DNA of 52,819 bases from NCBI GenBank assembly GCA_903902895.1, contig CAIUWO010000617.1, forward strand, positions 1 to 52,819, given 5' to 3'. Source of the DNA: Candidatus Hydrogenedentota bacterium (GTDB taxonomy: Bacteria; Hydrogenedentota; Hydrogenedentia; Hydrogenedentales; CAITNO01). Shown here in pieces: positions 1 through 9,219 of the stretch. A program made the position numbers and the translations under genes. Every line of letters starts with the position of its first letter. Position 1 is the stretch's first letter. The notes beneath the pieces were generated by a model. That model ran no database searches. It was not told the origin of the DNA and saw only the letters and a program-made list of their open reading frames with translations.

Positions 1-1940
1 GAATAGTTGTTCGCGCCGTCGAGATACTGCACGCGCACCGTGTGGTTGCCCAGCCCCGTCGGCAGCGTGTGGGCGCGGGAAGCCTTGGGGTAGAGCCAAC
101 CGGTCCATGTGGAGCCGTTGTCGCTGAAGCGCATGCGCGCCACGCCGGCACCCGTGTCCGCCCAGTTCAGCTTCAGCGTGACCGACCGGGTCGTGGTGGT
201 CGATGCGCCGTTGTTGATGGTGACGCCGCCGGTGGGTGCCGACCGGTCGAGCCGGATGTAGTCGCTGAAAACGGCCGAACGGTTGTTCGCCTTGTCGATA
301 AACTGGACCCGAACAGTTCGGTATCCGTCATCGCCCACCGGAAGCGTGTACGACTTCGACGGCGTCAGGCTTTCATAGGTCGACCAGGTCGAACCGTCAT
401 CGCTGAAGCGCATGCGCGCCACGCCCGAACCGACCGTCCCGTCCGACCAGGTCATTGCGATCGTGACGGTCCGCGCGTTGGTGGTGGACCGGTTGCCGTT
501 AATCGTGATTGTGCCCGTGGGCGGTGTCGTATCGAACAGGTCCAGCCGCCACAGGTCGTTGATTTCAGAGGATGCCCAACCATTGTGATAGGCGGAGCCC
601 CCCAGGAGCCACGCCACACCCGAAGCGTCGACCCAGGCGGTCGCGGCTTCGCGCGCGCCGGGCGTGTTCGTCGGGGCCGGGGTTCCACACACGCCATGGG
701 CAGCGGGCTGTCGGTCCGTGGTGGCGCCTTTCATCCAGGTCCAGTTGCCGGTGGAAGGGGTGTATTTCCACACGTCGCTGAGCTGCCCGTCAACGCCCTC
801 CGCGCCCAGTCCCTCGCCGCCAAACAGCCACAGTGCTCCCGATGCGTCGGCCCACGACGTGGCCAAATACCGTCCGCCGGGGGTGTTTTCCGCCGCGGCC
901 GTTCCAATCGAGCCATAGACTCCGCCCTCATTGCCCGAGGAGGAGCCCTTCATCCAGGTCCAGTTCCCCGTGGAAGGCTCGTACTTCCACAAATCGTTCA
1001 GCATGCGGGCCTCACCGAAGCCGCCGAAAAGCCACAGCGCGCCCGATGCGTCCACCCAGGAAACCGCACCATAGCGCCCGCACGGCGTGTTTTCCGGCGC
1101 CGGCGTTCCCAGTGTGCCGTAGGTGCCATTCGGACTGTTTGTGGTGGCGCCTTTCATCCAGGTCCAGTTGCCGGTGGAGGGGGCGTACTTCCAAAGATCA
1201 TTGTGGCGAGCCATGCCGCTGGCAACACCGCCAAAGAGCCACAGCGCGCCTGAGACGTCGGTCCAGGTGACCGCCGACTGGCGCGCACCGGGGGTGTTGG
1301 CCGCTGCCGGCACCCCCTGGGTGCCGTAGGTCCCGGACTGACCGCCGGTTGAGGCCCCCTTCATCCAGGTCCAGTTGCCGGTGGCCGGGTTGTATTTCCA
1401 CAAGTCGTTGAGAAGAGACGCACTCCCGGCACTGTCGTAACCATAGCCGCCAAACAGCCAAAGCATTCCGGAGGCATCGGTCCATGAGACCGACGACTGG
1501 CGCGCGCCGGGTGTGTTTGCCGCCGCCGACACCCCTTGGCTGCCGTAACTGCCGCTTTGCTTGGCATTCTTGGAGCCCTTCATCCAGGCCCAAAATCCGG
1601 TGGTCCCGTCCCGCTTCCAAAGGTCGTTCAGTCCATAACTGCTAAAGAGGTTGTCGGTGCCAAAGCCGTAACCGCCGAAAACCCACGCATCGCCCGCGCT
1701 GTCGGTCCAGCTACAGGCAGAACTGCGTGCGCCGGGCATGTTCCCCGCCGCCGCAACCCCCAACGTGCCATAGACGCCAAGTGCGCCCCCCGTCGACGCG
1801 CCCCCCACCCAGGTCCATTGCACACTCCGCTCATCGGCCCGCACAGACTGCCCGCCCAGAAGGCAGGCACCGCCCAGCATCACCGCCAGCAGCCTTGCAG
1901 CGGCTGACATTCCGGTTCCGCACACACCACACTTTGCCAT
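1..1940 (-). CDS. Secreted kelch-type propeller protein with Ig-like domains (3' end off window)
   Basis: The frame is open from an ATG at 1940 to the window edge, about 646 codons, and continues beyond it. The first ~36 residues are a signal peptide (Arg-containing start, hydrophobic core, Ala-Asp-Glu after it). Six tandem repeats of about 70 residues follow; each has WTWMKG, then N-x-PGAR, a W-x-D-x-SG turn, an FGG strand and NDLWKY. This is a kelch/galactose-oxidase-like beta-propeller pattern, and six units could close a six-bladed ring. After the propeller come two ~95-residue Ig-like repeats starting near TPPTGTITING and containing GSGVARMRFS and RTVRVQF, a type common in bacterial surface proteins. 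No catalytic residues are recognised. It is probably a secreted or surface binding protein; ligand unknown. No clear Shine-Dalgarno beyond a GGAG about 10 nt before the ATG. Confidence 0.8.
   Translation of the reverse strand, partial: MAKCGVCGTGMSAAARLLAVMLGGACLLGGQSVRADERSVQWTWVGGASTGGALGVYGTLGVAAAGNMPGARSSACSWTDSAGDAWVFGGYGFGTDNLFSSYGLNDLWKRDGTTGFWAWMKGSKNAKQSGSYGSQGVSAAANTPGARQSSVSWTDASGMLWLFGGYGYDSAGSASLLNDLWKYNPATGNWTWMKGASTGGQSGTYGTQGVPAAANTPGARQSAVTWTDVSGALWLFGGVASGMARHNDLWKYAPSTGNWTWMKGATTNSPNGTYGTLGTPAPENTPCGRYGAVSWVDASGALWLFGGFGEARMLNDLWKYEPSTGNWTWMKGSSSGNEGGVYGSIGTAAAENTPGGRYLATSWADASGALWLFGGEGLGAEGVDGQLSDVWKYTPSTGNWTWMKGATTDRQPAAHGVCGTPAPTNTPGAREAATAWVDASGVAWLLGGSAYHNGWASSEINDLWRLDLFDTTPPTGTITINGNRSTTNARTVTIAMTWSDGTVGSGVARMRFSDDGSTWSTYESLTPSKSYTLPVGDDGYRTVRVQFIDKANNRSAVFSDYIRLDRSAPTGGVTINNGASTTTTRSVTLKLNWADTGAGVARMRFSDNGSTWTGWLYPKASRAHTLPTGLGNHTVRVQYLDGANNY
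560..1850 (-). repeat. Tandem ~204-219 bp coding repeats (propeller blades)
   Basis: The string ttcatccaggtccag recurs at 730, 949, 1153 and 1360, and in slightly altered form at 1579 and about 1807. The intervals are 219, 204, 207 and 219 bp. Each interval is one 68-73 residue blade of the kelch-like protein. High DNA identity between neighbouring units suggests recent duplication or gene conversion, so blade number may vary between strains. Confidence 0.85.
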
Positions 1941-2155
1941 CACGGCGTACTCCTTCGTTCATTGCTACCCTGACGCCGTAACGCCTATGCAAACGTACAG
2001 TTCAGGCAACCACCACCTGCCGGTCCCTCCTCTGCGAAGTATACATAGGCCATTCACCTGAATCCATTAAAACCCGTTTTTCCAAAAAATCCGGACCCAC
2101 CCCCTCCCGGTGCGATACGGTTGCCAACGCGGTGAAATCGTCCCCTCTCCTTCAC

Positions 2156-2184
2156 TTGGCGCTTTCTGAAAAAAATGATAGAAT
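2156..2184 (+). promoter_or_regulatory. Putative sigma70-type promoter of the C1A protease gene
   Basis: TTGGCG at 2156-2161 and TAGAAT at 2179-2184 are separated by 17 bp in an AT-rich patch. They lie 73 bp upstream of the protease ATG. This is the only promoter-like sequence I see in the 317-bp gap 1941-2257; the rest of the gap shows no gene. Confidence 0.5.
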
Positions 2185-2257
2185 TACGTGGGGGCGGGAG
2201 AACTGTTCCCGCCCGAGGCAGATGGCATCCAACGATTGAACGCGCGGGAAAAACGCT

Positions 2258-4000
2258 ATGAAGCACGCATTCTTTGTTGTCACGCTGGCGCTGCTGGCTT
2301 CCCTCTCTGTGTCCTCCTGGGCGCAGGCGGCGCAAATCGCCCCGGTGAATCCGGAATTTTCGGCATGGCAGTCCAACAAGTCCGCGGGCGGTGAACGCTT
2401 CGGCTATGTGCCCTCGCCAATAGACTGGGCCAGCAGGCAGGCGCCTTCGGGCAAGGCCGCCCCCCCCGCCAGTTTCGACCTGCGCACGCAGAACCCCGCA
2501 GCCCTGACTTCGGTCAAGAACCAGGGTTCCTGCGGCGCCTGCTGGGCTTTCGACGCCTGCTCCGCGGCGGAAAGCTGGGCGCAGTGGAAACTTCCCCAGA
2601 CCCTGGACCTCTCCGAAAACAACATGAAGAACAACCACGGATTCCTGCTCCTCCCCTGCGACGGCGGCAACAACGACATGGCCACGGCCTACCTGTCGCG
2701 CGGTGCGGGACCCTTCCTGGAGGCGGACGACCCCTACAATGCCGGAACTGTAACCAACCCCGCCGCCGGGACAAAGCCAGTCAGTTACGTGAAATCGATG
2801 CCCGTCTTCACCCTTGGCGCGGACGGCGACCGCAGCGAGATACAGAACGCCATCATGACCCATGGCGCGCTGGCCGCGCGCATGATGTGGAATGACAACG
2901 CCTACAACGGCGGCACGAACACCTATTACTATCATGTCAGTTCCCCCGCCACCGACAGCGGCCATGCCATTGCGGTGGTCGGCTGGGACAACGCCAAGTC
3001 CGTTTCCAACGCCCCCGGTTTGGGCGCGTGGATTTGCAAGAACAGCTGGGGGCCCGGTTGGGGAGAAGGCGGGTTCTTTTACATCTCCTACTACGACACG
3101 GTGGCCGTCCGGGAAGTGCGCGCCTACATCAACCAGGTTCCGGCAGGCACCTACAGCCGTGTTTATCAGCATGACCCCCTCGGCGTGACGGGCTCGGCGG
3201 GCACGGGCGACACCTATGACTTCTGGGGCGCCAACGTCTTTACCGCCGCCGCCGACGGCCGCATCACCGGCGTTGGGACCTGGGCCAACGATTACAACAC
3301 CGCCTACCAGGTCATCGTGTACAAGTCCGGCTACAACAACGGCTTTTCCAGCCAGGCGGCCAATGTGAGCGGCACCACCGCACAGCCGGGGTATTTCGTG
3401 GTCGACCTGCCCACGCCGGTGGACATCACTTCGGGGCAGAAATTCTCCATCGCGGTGCGTTACTCAACGCCCGGCGACGTGTCCCCCCTCCCCCTGGAAA
3501 TGCCCTACACCGGCTATGCAAACGCCACCGCCACCGCCGGCCAGAGTTACATGAGCGACAACGGTTCAAACTGGCAGGACATCCCCGCCCAAGGCGGCAC
3601 GTGGGCAAACGCCAACGCCTGCATCAAGGCGCTCGTGCAGGAGGGACCGTACCCGGTTGAACTTAAAGTGTACGGACCCGGCCTGGTGCAGGTGGGCAGC
3701 ACGCTCAACTTCCGCGTGGTCGCGAAAAACCTCGTGGGCACGGCCACCTACCAGTGGAGGAAGAACCATCTCGACATCGACGGCGCCACGGAGGCAGCCT
3801 TCGCAATCCCCTTCGCCAACACCTACGACACCGGCACCTACACCGTGGTGGTGACCGACGGCAGCAAGGCCCCCTACGAGAGTGCCCCCTTCCACGTCGA
3901 GGTCCATCCCGCAGGTTCCCTGCCGGTGGCGGGCATGGCAGGGCTGGCCGCGCTGGTCGCCGCGCTGGCCACCCTCGGCGCGAAACGCCGCCGCGGGTAG
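2258..4000 (+). CDS. Secreted papain-family (C1A) cysteine protease with lectin-like, Ig-like and C-terminal anchor domains
   Basis: 580 residues. Residues 1-25 are a signal peptide ending AQAA. The papain core spans about 70-285: oxyanion Gln89 and nucleophile Cys95 in NQGSCGACWAF, His236 in DSGHAIAVVGWD, and Asn262 in KNSWGPGWGEGG. All catalytic residues are present and there is no long pro-region. Residues ~290-465 resemble the lectin-like domain that often follows bacterial and archaeal C1 peptidases. Residues ~466-550 form an Ig-like domain with YQWRKN and DTGTYTVVV. The last 28 residues (from GSLPVAG through a hydrophobic stretch to AKRRRG) form a tripartite motif/TM/basic sorting signal of the PEP-CTERM-like kind, so the enzyme is probably held at the cell surface. 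A perfect terminator hairpin follows. Family call is firm; substrate unknown. Confidence 0.9.
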   Translation: MKHAFFVVTLALLASLSVSSWAQAAQIAPVNPEFSAWQSNKSAGGERFGYVPSPIDWASRQAPSGKAAPPASFDLRTQNPAALTSVKNQGSCGACWAFDACSAAESWAQWKLPQTLDLSENNMKNNHGFLLLPCDGGNNDMATAYLSRGAGPFLEADDPYNAGTVTNPAAGTKPVSYVKSMPVFTLGADGDRSEIQNAIMTHGALAARMMWNDNAYNGGTNTYYYHVSSPATDSGHAIAVVGWDNAKSVSNAPGLGAWICKNSWGPGWGEGGFFYISYYDTVAVREVRAYINQVPAGTYSRVYQHDPLGVTGSAGTGDTYDFWGANVFTAAADGRITGVGTWANDYNTAYQVIVYKSGYNNGFSSQAANVSGTTAQPGYFVVDLPTPVDITSGQKFSIAVRYSTPGDVSPLPLEMPYTGYANATATAGQSYMSDNGSNWQDIPAQGGTWANANACIKALVQEGPYPVELKVYGPGLVQVGSTLNFRVVAKNLVGTATYQWRKNHLDIDGATEAAFAIPFANTYDTGTYTVVVTDGSKAPYESAPFHVEVHPAGSLPVAGMAGLAALVAALATLGAKRRRG

Positions 4001-4024
4001 ACACAACGCGCACATCCTTTCCTT

Positions 4025-4050
4025 GAAGCCGCCTTCGGGCGGCTTCTTTC
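4025..4050 (+). terminator. Rho-independent terminator after the C1A protease gene
   Basis: Perfect 9-bp stem gaagccgcc/ggcggcttc (4025-4033 with 4038-4046), closed by a TTCG tetraloop and followed by ttt. It lies 24 bp after the protease stop codon. Confidence 0.85.
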
Positions 4051-4119
4051 ATTTCCGCTGTTCCGCCCCGCTCCTCTATACTTCTTGGGCCCCCGCACTC
4101 AAACGGCAAAGGACAGTCT

Positions 4120-5868
4120 ATGAACCGTTTCTGGGTCCTCGGTTTCGTGTTCGCCGCATGCATGACAGGCACCGCCCACGGACAGGAGGGCACGCCCGGC
4201 TGGATCGACATCACCAAAGCGCCCTACAACGCCGTCGGCGACGGCGTCACGGACAACACCAAAGCCTTTCAGGACGCGCTGCACCGGGCGGGCGAGGGTT
4301 CGGGCGGAACGGTGTTCGTCCCGCGCGGCCAATACCTCATCACCGGCAACCTGCGTTTTCGTCCCAACGTCACGCTGCTCGGCACATGGGAGTTCACACC
4401 CCACTCGTACACCTTTTTCGGCGACGGCAAGGAGCCGCTGCCCGGCTCGGTGCTGCTGGCCACGGCGGGTGAGGGCAGCGCCGAGGGTGCGCCGTTCATT
4501 TCGCTCCACACCAACTGCGCCGTCAAGGGCCTGATCATCTTCTACCCGAACCAGACCCGCACCAACCCGCCCAAGGCCTACCCGTGGACCATCGCCTCCA
4601 CCGAAGGCGGCGCCGACCACTGCACCGTGCGCGACACGCTGCTGGTCAACCCCTACCAGGCCATCGATTTCGGCACCAACCCGTCGGGCCGCCACTGCAT
4701 CCAGAACGTCTACATGCACCCGCTCTACCGCGGCATCTACATCGACAAGTGCTACGACATCGGCCGCATCGAGAACGTGCACGTGTGGCCCTTCTGGGGC
4801 TACACCGGCGACGACGACCCCATAGGCCAGTTCGTCACCGCCAACGCCGAGGCGTTCATCTTCGGCCGCACCGACTGGGAATATGTGTCCAATTGCTTTG
4901 CCATCTTCTACAAGGTCGGGTTCCACTTCATCAAGACCGCCGCGGGCGCGCCCAATGTGCTCATCACCCAGAGCGGCGCCGACATCTGCCCCAGCGCCGT
5001 GCTCGTCGAGGACTGCCAGAGCCACGCGGGGGTGTCCTTCACCAACTGCCAGATGTTCGGGCGCATCGTTGTGCCCGAAAGCAACACCGGCCCGGTCCGC
5101 TTCACCGCCAGCGGCTTCTTCGGTTCGTCACGCGAGAAGCCCTTCATGGAACCGACCCACGCCGACCTGCGCGGCAAGGGCCACGTGTCCTTTGACAACT
5201 GCCACTTCATCACGCTCGACCCGCTCAACACTGGCACGGTGAACCTGCGCGCCTCGGGCGGCACCTTTGCGGTCAACAACTGCCTCTTCATGGACACGGG
5301 CCGCACCCAGGTTCTCGCTGAAGCGTCCTGCGCGGGCGGTATCGTGCTCGGCAACACCTTCCAGGGAAAGACCAGCATCGAAAACCGCATCGGCGAGCGG
5401 CTGCAGCAGGGCTTCAACCTCGACCAGGCCCCCAGGGAGGAACCTGGCGCCATCGTTATCGATGACGCGACCAGCGGCGACGCCTTCAAGACCACCGGAG
5501 ACTGGTACATTGGCAAGGGAGGAGGCGACTATGCCGGCGTGCTGCACTGGGCAAAGAAGGGCGCGGGCGAGGCAACAGCCTCCTGGCAACCCGACATCCC
5601 TGAGGCCGGCGCCTATGCGGTCTACATATGGTACGGCGGCGACCCCTACGACAACCACGCCACCGGCGCCCCCTTCACCGTGGACTACAAGAAGGGCACA
5701 GAGACCGTATCGCGGCAGTTCCCCGTCAACCTCAAAGAGCATTCCGGCGACTGGCAACTGCTCGGTGAATTCCCCTTGGAGCCCGGCACGTCCGTTACCG
5801 TCTCCCTCACCAACGCCGCCAACGACAACGTCGTCGCCGATGCCGTGAAATTCGTGAAGGTGAAGTAG
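4120..5868 (+). CDS. Secreted pectate-lyase-superfamily beta-helix protein with C-terminal golvesin-like domain
   Basis: 582 residues with a signal peptide (1-22, ending AHG). The N-terminal motif YNAVGDGVTDNTKAFQDAL, then GGTVFVPRGQYLITGNL, is the hallmark start of the Pectate_lyase_3 / GH55- and GH28-like right-handed beta-helix fold. Helix rungs run to about residue 440. The C-terminal ~135 residues (from IVIDDATSGDAF, through the YAVYIWYGG strand, to VVADAVKFVKV) match the golvesin/xanthan-lyase carbohydrate-binding-like domain. AAAGGACAG lies just upstream of the ATG. It probably cleaves or binds an acidic or branched polysaccharide outside the cytoplasm. No catalytic residue can be assigned from sequence alone, so lyase versus hydrolase is open. 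Confidence 0.85.
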   Translation: MNRFWVLGFVFAACMTGTAHGQEGTPGWIDITKAPYNAVGDGVTDNTKAFQDALHRAGEGSGGTVFVPRGQYLITGNLRFRPNVTLLGTWEFTPHSYTFFGDGKEPLPGSVLLATAGEGSAEGAPFISLHTNCAVKGLIIFYPNQTRTNPPKAYPWTIASTEGGADHCTVRDTLLVNPYQAIDFGTNPSGRHCIQNVYMHPLYRGIYIDKCYDIGRIENVHVWPFWGYTGDDDPIGQFVTANAEAFIFGRTDWEYVSNCFAIFYKVGFHFIKTAAGAPNVLITQSGADICPSAVLVEDCQSHAGVSFTNCQMFGRIVVPESNTGPVRFTASGFFGSSREKPFMEPTHADLRGKGHVSFDNCHFITLDPLNTGTVNLRASGGTFAVNNCLFMDTGRTQVLAEASCAGGIVLGNTFQGKTSIENRIGERLQQGFNLDQAPREEPGAIVIDDATSGDAFKTTGDWYIGKGGGDYAGVLHWAKKGAGEATASWQPDIPEAGAYAVYIWYGGDPYDNHATGAPFTVDYKKGTETVSRQFPVNLKEHSGDWQLLGEFPLEPGTSVTVSLTNAANDNVVADAVKFVKVK

Positions 5869-6202
5869 TCCGGCAGGGCGCCCGGAGCGACTCAGACGGG
5901 AAGCGGCTGGAAGCCGCTTCTCCGATGGGACGGTCGGAAAATCTGGTTGTGTCGGTGAAGCAACGCGAGTACCACCGTGCCTTCGCCGTCGGAGGACGGT
6001 GGGTTCCGTTCCGTTCCGCCCCTCCGCACCCGCCAGGGGCCGCCTGTCTATCCAGCCCCCGTTTGAGGAACCTCTTTTCATGCAGGAAACCCAACCGCGT
6101 CTTGACGGGTCCAAATGAGCACGGGTTTCAAATGGACCAAATGGACGGCTGTGGGCCCAAATTGCGGCCGACAGTCTGAAAACAACCGAAAGGGACTGAC
6201 AA
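5869..6202. other. Gene-free interval, 334 bp
   Basis: No convincing reading frame on either strand. It contains a 9-bp palindrome, gaagcggct/agccgcttc at 5900-5920 with a 3-nt loop and no following T-run. This resembles the dispersed short palindromes elsewhere in the window and may also act as a weak terminator for the beta-helix gene. Nothing else is recognised. Confidence 0.5.
5900..5920. repeat. Short dispersed-type palindrome
   Basis: Arms gaagcggct and agccgcttc are perfectly complementary around gga. The architecture (7-10 bp stem, 3-5 nt loop, no U-tract) matches the hairpins near 9.1 and 31.1 kb. Confidence 0.6.
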
Positions 6203-7051
6203 ATGCGAAGAATCGCCCTGTTGACGATATGTGTTGTGCTGCTTTGCCTCGGCGCGGCGCAGGCGCAGAAATGCATCACCGAGAATCCTGACCAGGCGGT
6301 GGAACAGCTTCTGTTCTTCCACCTGGTGCAGCAGGCCGACTTGGATTCCGCCAGCCTGGTGGACGTTCTTGACGGTTACAAAATGTATCACGCGACCATG
6401 GACGCGATGCTGGCAAACCGCGCCACACTGACCAATGAAATCAAGGAAGCCGTCGCCGCGAACAAGGGCGGCTACGAGTTGAAAGGCAAGCTTGATTCCC
6501 TGATGAGCCTGGATCAGAAGATCCTCGCGGCCAACCAGGAGGCCGTCCGGGAGGCGGCGTCGCTGGTGAGCCCGATGGTGCAGGCCCAACTGTACCTGCT
6601 GGTCTCCAACCGTGACAGCGTGATTGCCGAGGCGCGCGCCGCCCTGGTGGGCACGCCAGTATGCGCCAAAGCGGCGGCCGAAGCGGCTCCGGCGGCGGTG
6701 AAAGAGCAGGCTCCCGAGGAGATTGCCCTGGCCGGTGTGAAGACCTTTGTCGAAAAACTGTCCGCGAAAGATGTCAAGACCGCCATGGCGATGGTTTCGG
6801 ACAAGTTCGAAAACGCCGAATACGGCGACAAGGCCGGGCTGCAGATGTTTCTTGAAAGCGCCTCGGACGCGGGCTATCTGGACGACATCGAAGTGGACAT
6901 GAAGGACGCCAAGGTGAAAGTGAACGGCGATTCGGCCACGGTCTACCCCATTGACATCAACGGTTCTTTCGGCAGCGCGACCCTGGAGGTTGTGTGCGGC
7001 AAGGCGGACGGAACATGGAAGCTCACCGGCCTGGAAATCTCAGGAATCTAA
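6203..7051 (+). CDS. Exported protein with C-terminal NTF2-like (SnoaL/DUF4878-type) domain
   Basis: 282 residues. Residues 1-22 are a signal peptide ending AQAQ. Residues ~25-150 are predicted helical (many Ala/Leu/Glu/Lys, no recognised family). Residues ~172-282 (from EIALAGVKTFVEKLSAKD, with alternating strands ending WKLTGLEISGI) look like the cone-shaped NTF2-like fold found in SnoaL and DUF4878 proteins. AAAGGGA precedes the ATG with good spacing. No lipobox. Role unknown: such domains often act as small binding pockets or stress-related periplasmic proteins. It is convergent with the beta-helix gene at 7251-9062. Confidence 0.7.
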   Translation: MRRIALLTICVVLLCLGAAQAQKCITENPDQAVEQLLFFHLVQQADLDSASLVDVLDGYKMYHATMDAMLANRATLTNEIKEAVAANKGGYELKGKLDSLMSLDQKILAANQEAVREAASLVSPMVQAQLYLLVSNRDSVIAEARAALVGTPVCAKAAAEAAPAAVKEQAPEEIALAGVKTFVEKLSAKDVKTAMAMVSDKFENAEYGDKAGLQMFLESASDAGYLDDIEVDMKDAKVKVNGDSATVYPIDINGSFGSATLEVVCGKADGTWKLTGLEISGI

Positions 7052-7082
7052 CCCCCGTTTCATGACATAACGCGGACGGTTT

Positions 7083-7156
7083 CGGTTCCCCGAACCGGAA
7101 CGCCATACGATTTGCGGCGCGCCGCAGTGGACCATCCCGGGAAACTGCGGCGCGCC
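7083..7156. terminator. Paired hairpins between convergent genes
   Basis: Two stems occupy the gap between convergent genes: cggttc/gaaccg (7083-7097, 3-nt loop) and a perfect 13-bp stem ggcgcgccgcagt/actgcggcgcgcc (7116-7128 with 7144-7156). Neither is followed by a strong T-run. They could stop transcription from both sides, or be repeat-derived. Confidence 0.45.
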
Positions 7157-7250
7157 TGCATGTGCCGGGAACACGCGGGCGCGGATGGCGTTGACGACAG
7201 CAAGCGCCATTCTGGGATTCTGGCGCAAACGCATCGGGAACGAAAGGTCG

Positions 7251-9062
7251 TCAGAATCCCGTATTCCCCACGGCGGTGATGGTGTCGGCCATATTGCTGG
7301 CCGAAAGCTCCAGCACCGTCTTGCAGCCCGCGCCCTGCCGGGCCTGCTCCGCCTGGTTGCCCTCGATGCGGATGTTGCGGCTGCTTTCGATGTGGATGGC
7401 CGCCGTTGCCTTGGCGTGGGTGGGTTGGTCGCACACGCCGATGATTTCATTGCCGCGAATGACGGCGGTGTCCGTGCCCGTGACGAATATGGCAGCGTTG
7501 TCGGAGCGGTCGATCTTGTTGTTCTCAATGGTAATGTCGCGAAACACCCCCGGCAGCGGCGCGTCCTTCCAGCCGGGCGTGATGCCCTCGATGGAAATCA
7601 CGCCGCGCGCCATGGCCGCGCCGTAATTGCAGTGCTCAAAGCTGTTGTTGCGCAGGACCACCTGGCGCGCCGGAATGCTCTCGTAGAAATGGACCGTTTC
7701 GGCGATGATCAACACGCCCGCCGAGGTGATGTCCTTGAACGTACATCCCTCAACCACGGTGTCGCGGATTTGGATGAGCATGCCCCGCGCGCGGTTGCGC
7801 TGAAATGTGCAGTTCGAGATGCGCGCGCGGGGGAGCTTGGACGCGTTCGCCAGCATGTCGCCCGGCTTCACCTCCTTGGGCATGGGTTCTTCAAACGCGA
7901 TGCGATGCGTTTTGCCGTCCGGTTCCAAGGTTGCCGTCTGCACCTTGACCGTGCCGTAGGCGAGAAGCGTGTCCTGCGGCGTCAGTTCCATCACGTCGCC
8001 GGGGTCGGGCATGGACTGCATGTTGAGGTTGTGCCGGGCCAGCACGGTCCGCTCGTCCACAATCTGCTCGATGTTGAGAAAGAGACCGCTCTTCATGTTG
8101 ATGGCGTCGTCGCCCTGGCCGTCAAAGAGACAGTTTCGAACGATGATGTCCCCCGTGCATCCGCCAAAATGAGAGCCGTCGGCGGTGGCCGAAATCAGCC
8201 TGCGCGTGCCGGGCTTGGGCTGCACCGTGCACCTGTCAAGGGTAACGTTTTCTGTGTTGACCCCTATGAAGGCCATGCCGGGGCAGGTGTAAACGGTGAT
8301 GTCCTGAAAGGTCACATCTTTGCAACGGCTCGCGACAAAGGCGTTGTATGCATACACCTGGTGCCGCAACACGGCCACTTTGCCCACGGTGATCGGCGCG
8401 TGCTCAAACGCCGTGAGCACGCGCAGCACTTGGGGACGGACCAGTTCGGTCCGCATCGGATTCTCAAGACAGTAGAAGTCCAGTCCATGGCGGCAGGGCA
8501 GCCCCGTGTCCGGCTCGTAATCCATCATCGCCTGCACCGTCTCCCCCCCCTGAACGGGGAACTCCGGAAACACGTCCACCTCGAACCAGTGGTCCCCCGT
8601 GGCGGTTATGGTGCCGACGGAGAAAGGCGGGCGCTCCCAGTCGATCACGATGCCTTTTACCGTTATGTCGGACCCGTTGGAAAAGAGGAAACACCCGAGT
8701 ATCCCGTGGAAGACAAACTCCGACCCCTGGCCGTCGATGACAACGCCGTGCATGTCGGCAACCGGCAGGCTCATGCGCGGGGAATTCGGGTTGGCCCCCT
8801 CATGGAAGTCGTAGCGCCCCTTGGGAAACACCACGCCCCGCGCCTTTTCCGCTTTGCATTTGTCGAAGGCCGCCAGCACGGCCAGCGTGTCGTCCTGGCC
8901 GTCATTGGGCACCGCGCCCGTGGCGGACACGTCAATGGGCGCGGGCCCATCCGGTTGGGCCGCGACGGACTGTGACAGTCCAAGACCAATCAGCAGAAAC
9001 ACCATGAATAGGGCGGCGTTTCGGCGGGTCTGCGCAAGACGGTTCGCGTGTTGAAAACTCAA
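7251..9062 (-). CDS. Secreted right-handed beta-helix protein, GH110-like (alpha-1,3-galactosidase-type)
   Basis: 603 residues. The start is a TTG at 9062 preceded by GGGAG with 7-nt spacing. The next in-frame ATG (9005) would trim the positive n-region of the signal peptide, so TTG is preferred. Signal peptide to about residue 36 (AAQ). DTLAVLAAFDKCKAEKARGVVFPKGRYDF opens a beta-helix (given here as a family motif). Later, SATADGSHFGGCTGDI, NCLFDGQGDDAINMKSG and NRARGMLIQ resemble the conserved rungs of GH110 exo-alpha-galactosidases, including the Asp-Asp of the substrate cleft. Fold is firm; GH110 activity is inferred from motif likeness. Probably secreted glycan trimming alongside the 4.1-kb beta-helix protein. 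Confidence 0.75.
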   Translation of the reverse strand: MSFQHANRLAQTRRNAALFMVFLLIGLGLSQSVAAQPDGPAPIDVSATGAVPNDGQDDTLAVLAAFDKCKAEKARGVVFPKGRYDFHEGANPNSPRMSLPVADMHGVVIDGQGSEFVFHGILGCFLFSNGSDITVKGIVIDWERPPFSVGTITATGDHWFEVDVFPEFPVQGGETVQAMMDYEPDTGLPCRHGLDFYCLENPMRTELVRPQVLRVLTAFEHAPITVGKVAVLRHQVYAYNAFVASRCKDVTFQDITVYTCPGMAFIGVNTENVTLDRCTVQPKPGTRRLISATADGSHFGGCTGDIIVRNCLFDGQGDDAINMKSGLFLNIEQIVDERTVLARHNLNMQSMPDPGDVMELTPQDTLLAYGTVKVQTATLEPDGKTHRIAFEEPMPKEVKPGDMLANASKLPRARISNCTFQRNRARGMLIQIRDTVVEGCTFKDITSAGVLIIAETVHFYESIPARQVVLRNNSFEHCNYGAAMARGVISIEGITPGWKDAPLPGVFRDITIENNKIDRSDNAAIFVTGTDTAVIRGNEIIGVCDQPTHAKATAAIHIESSRNIRIEGNQAEQARQGAGCKTVLELSASNMADTITAVGNTGF

Positions 9063-9113
9063 GCTGCTTCTCCCAAGAGCCTTTCCGGTGACAGGCCCGT
9101 GTCAAAACAATGT

Positions 9114-9140
9114 GGGACAGGCGCCCCCGCCTGTCGTCCC
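9114..9140. repeat. Dispersed-type palindrome
   Basis: Inner arms acaggcg/cgcctgt are perfect around cccc. Outer ggg/ccc can extend the stem past a 2-nt bulge. It lies between the GH110-like gene and the restriction-modification pair and is not followed by a T-run. Confidence 0.6.
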
Positions 9141-9219
9141 TTGGGCGTCCGCCAAAGGTCGATGTCGGCCCATACCTTCGATTACCGCGAAAACCCAGCG
9201 CTTTCTCCGCAACATTCCA

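Noticed and set aside
42..1253. Long + strand open frame opposite the kelch-type gene
   Set aside because: Shadow of the repeat-bearing minus-strand gene; Arg/Pro/Gly-rich with no SD or family likeness.
7185..8975. 596-codon + strand frame
   Set aside because: Antisense of the GH110-like gene, whose beta-helix motifs and signal peptide are convincing.
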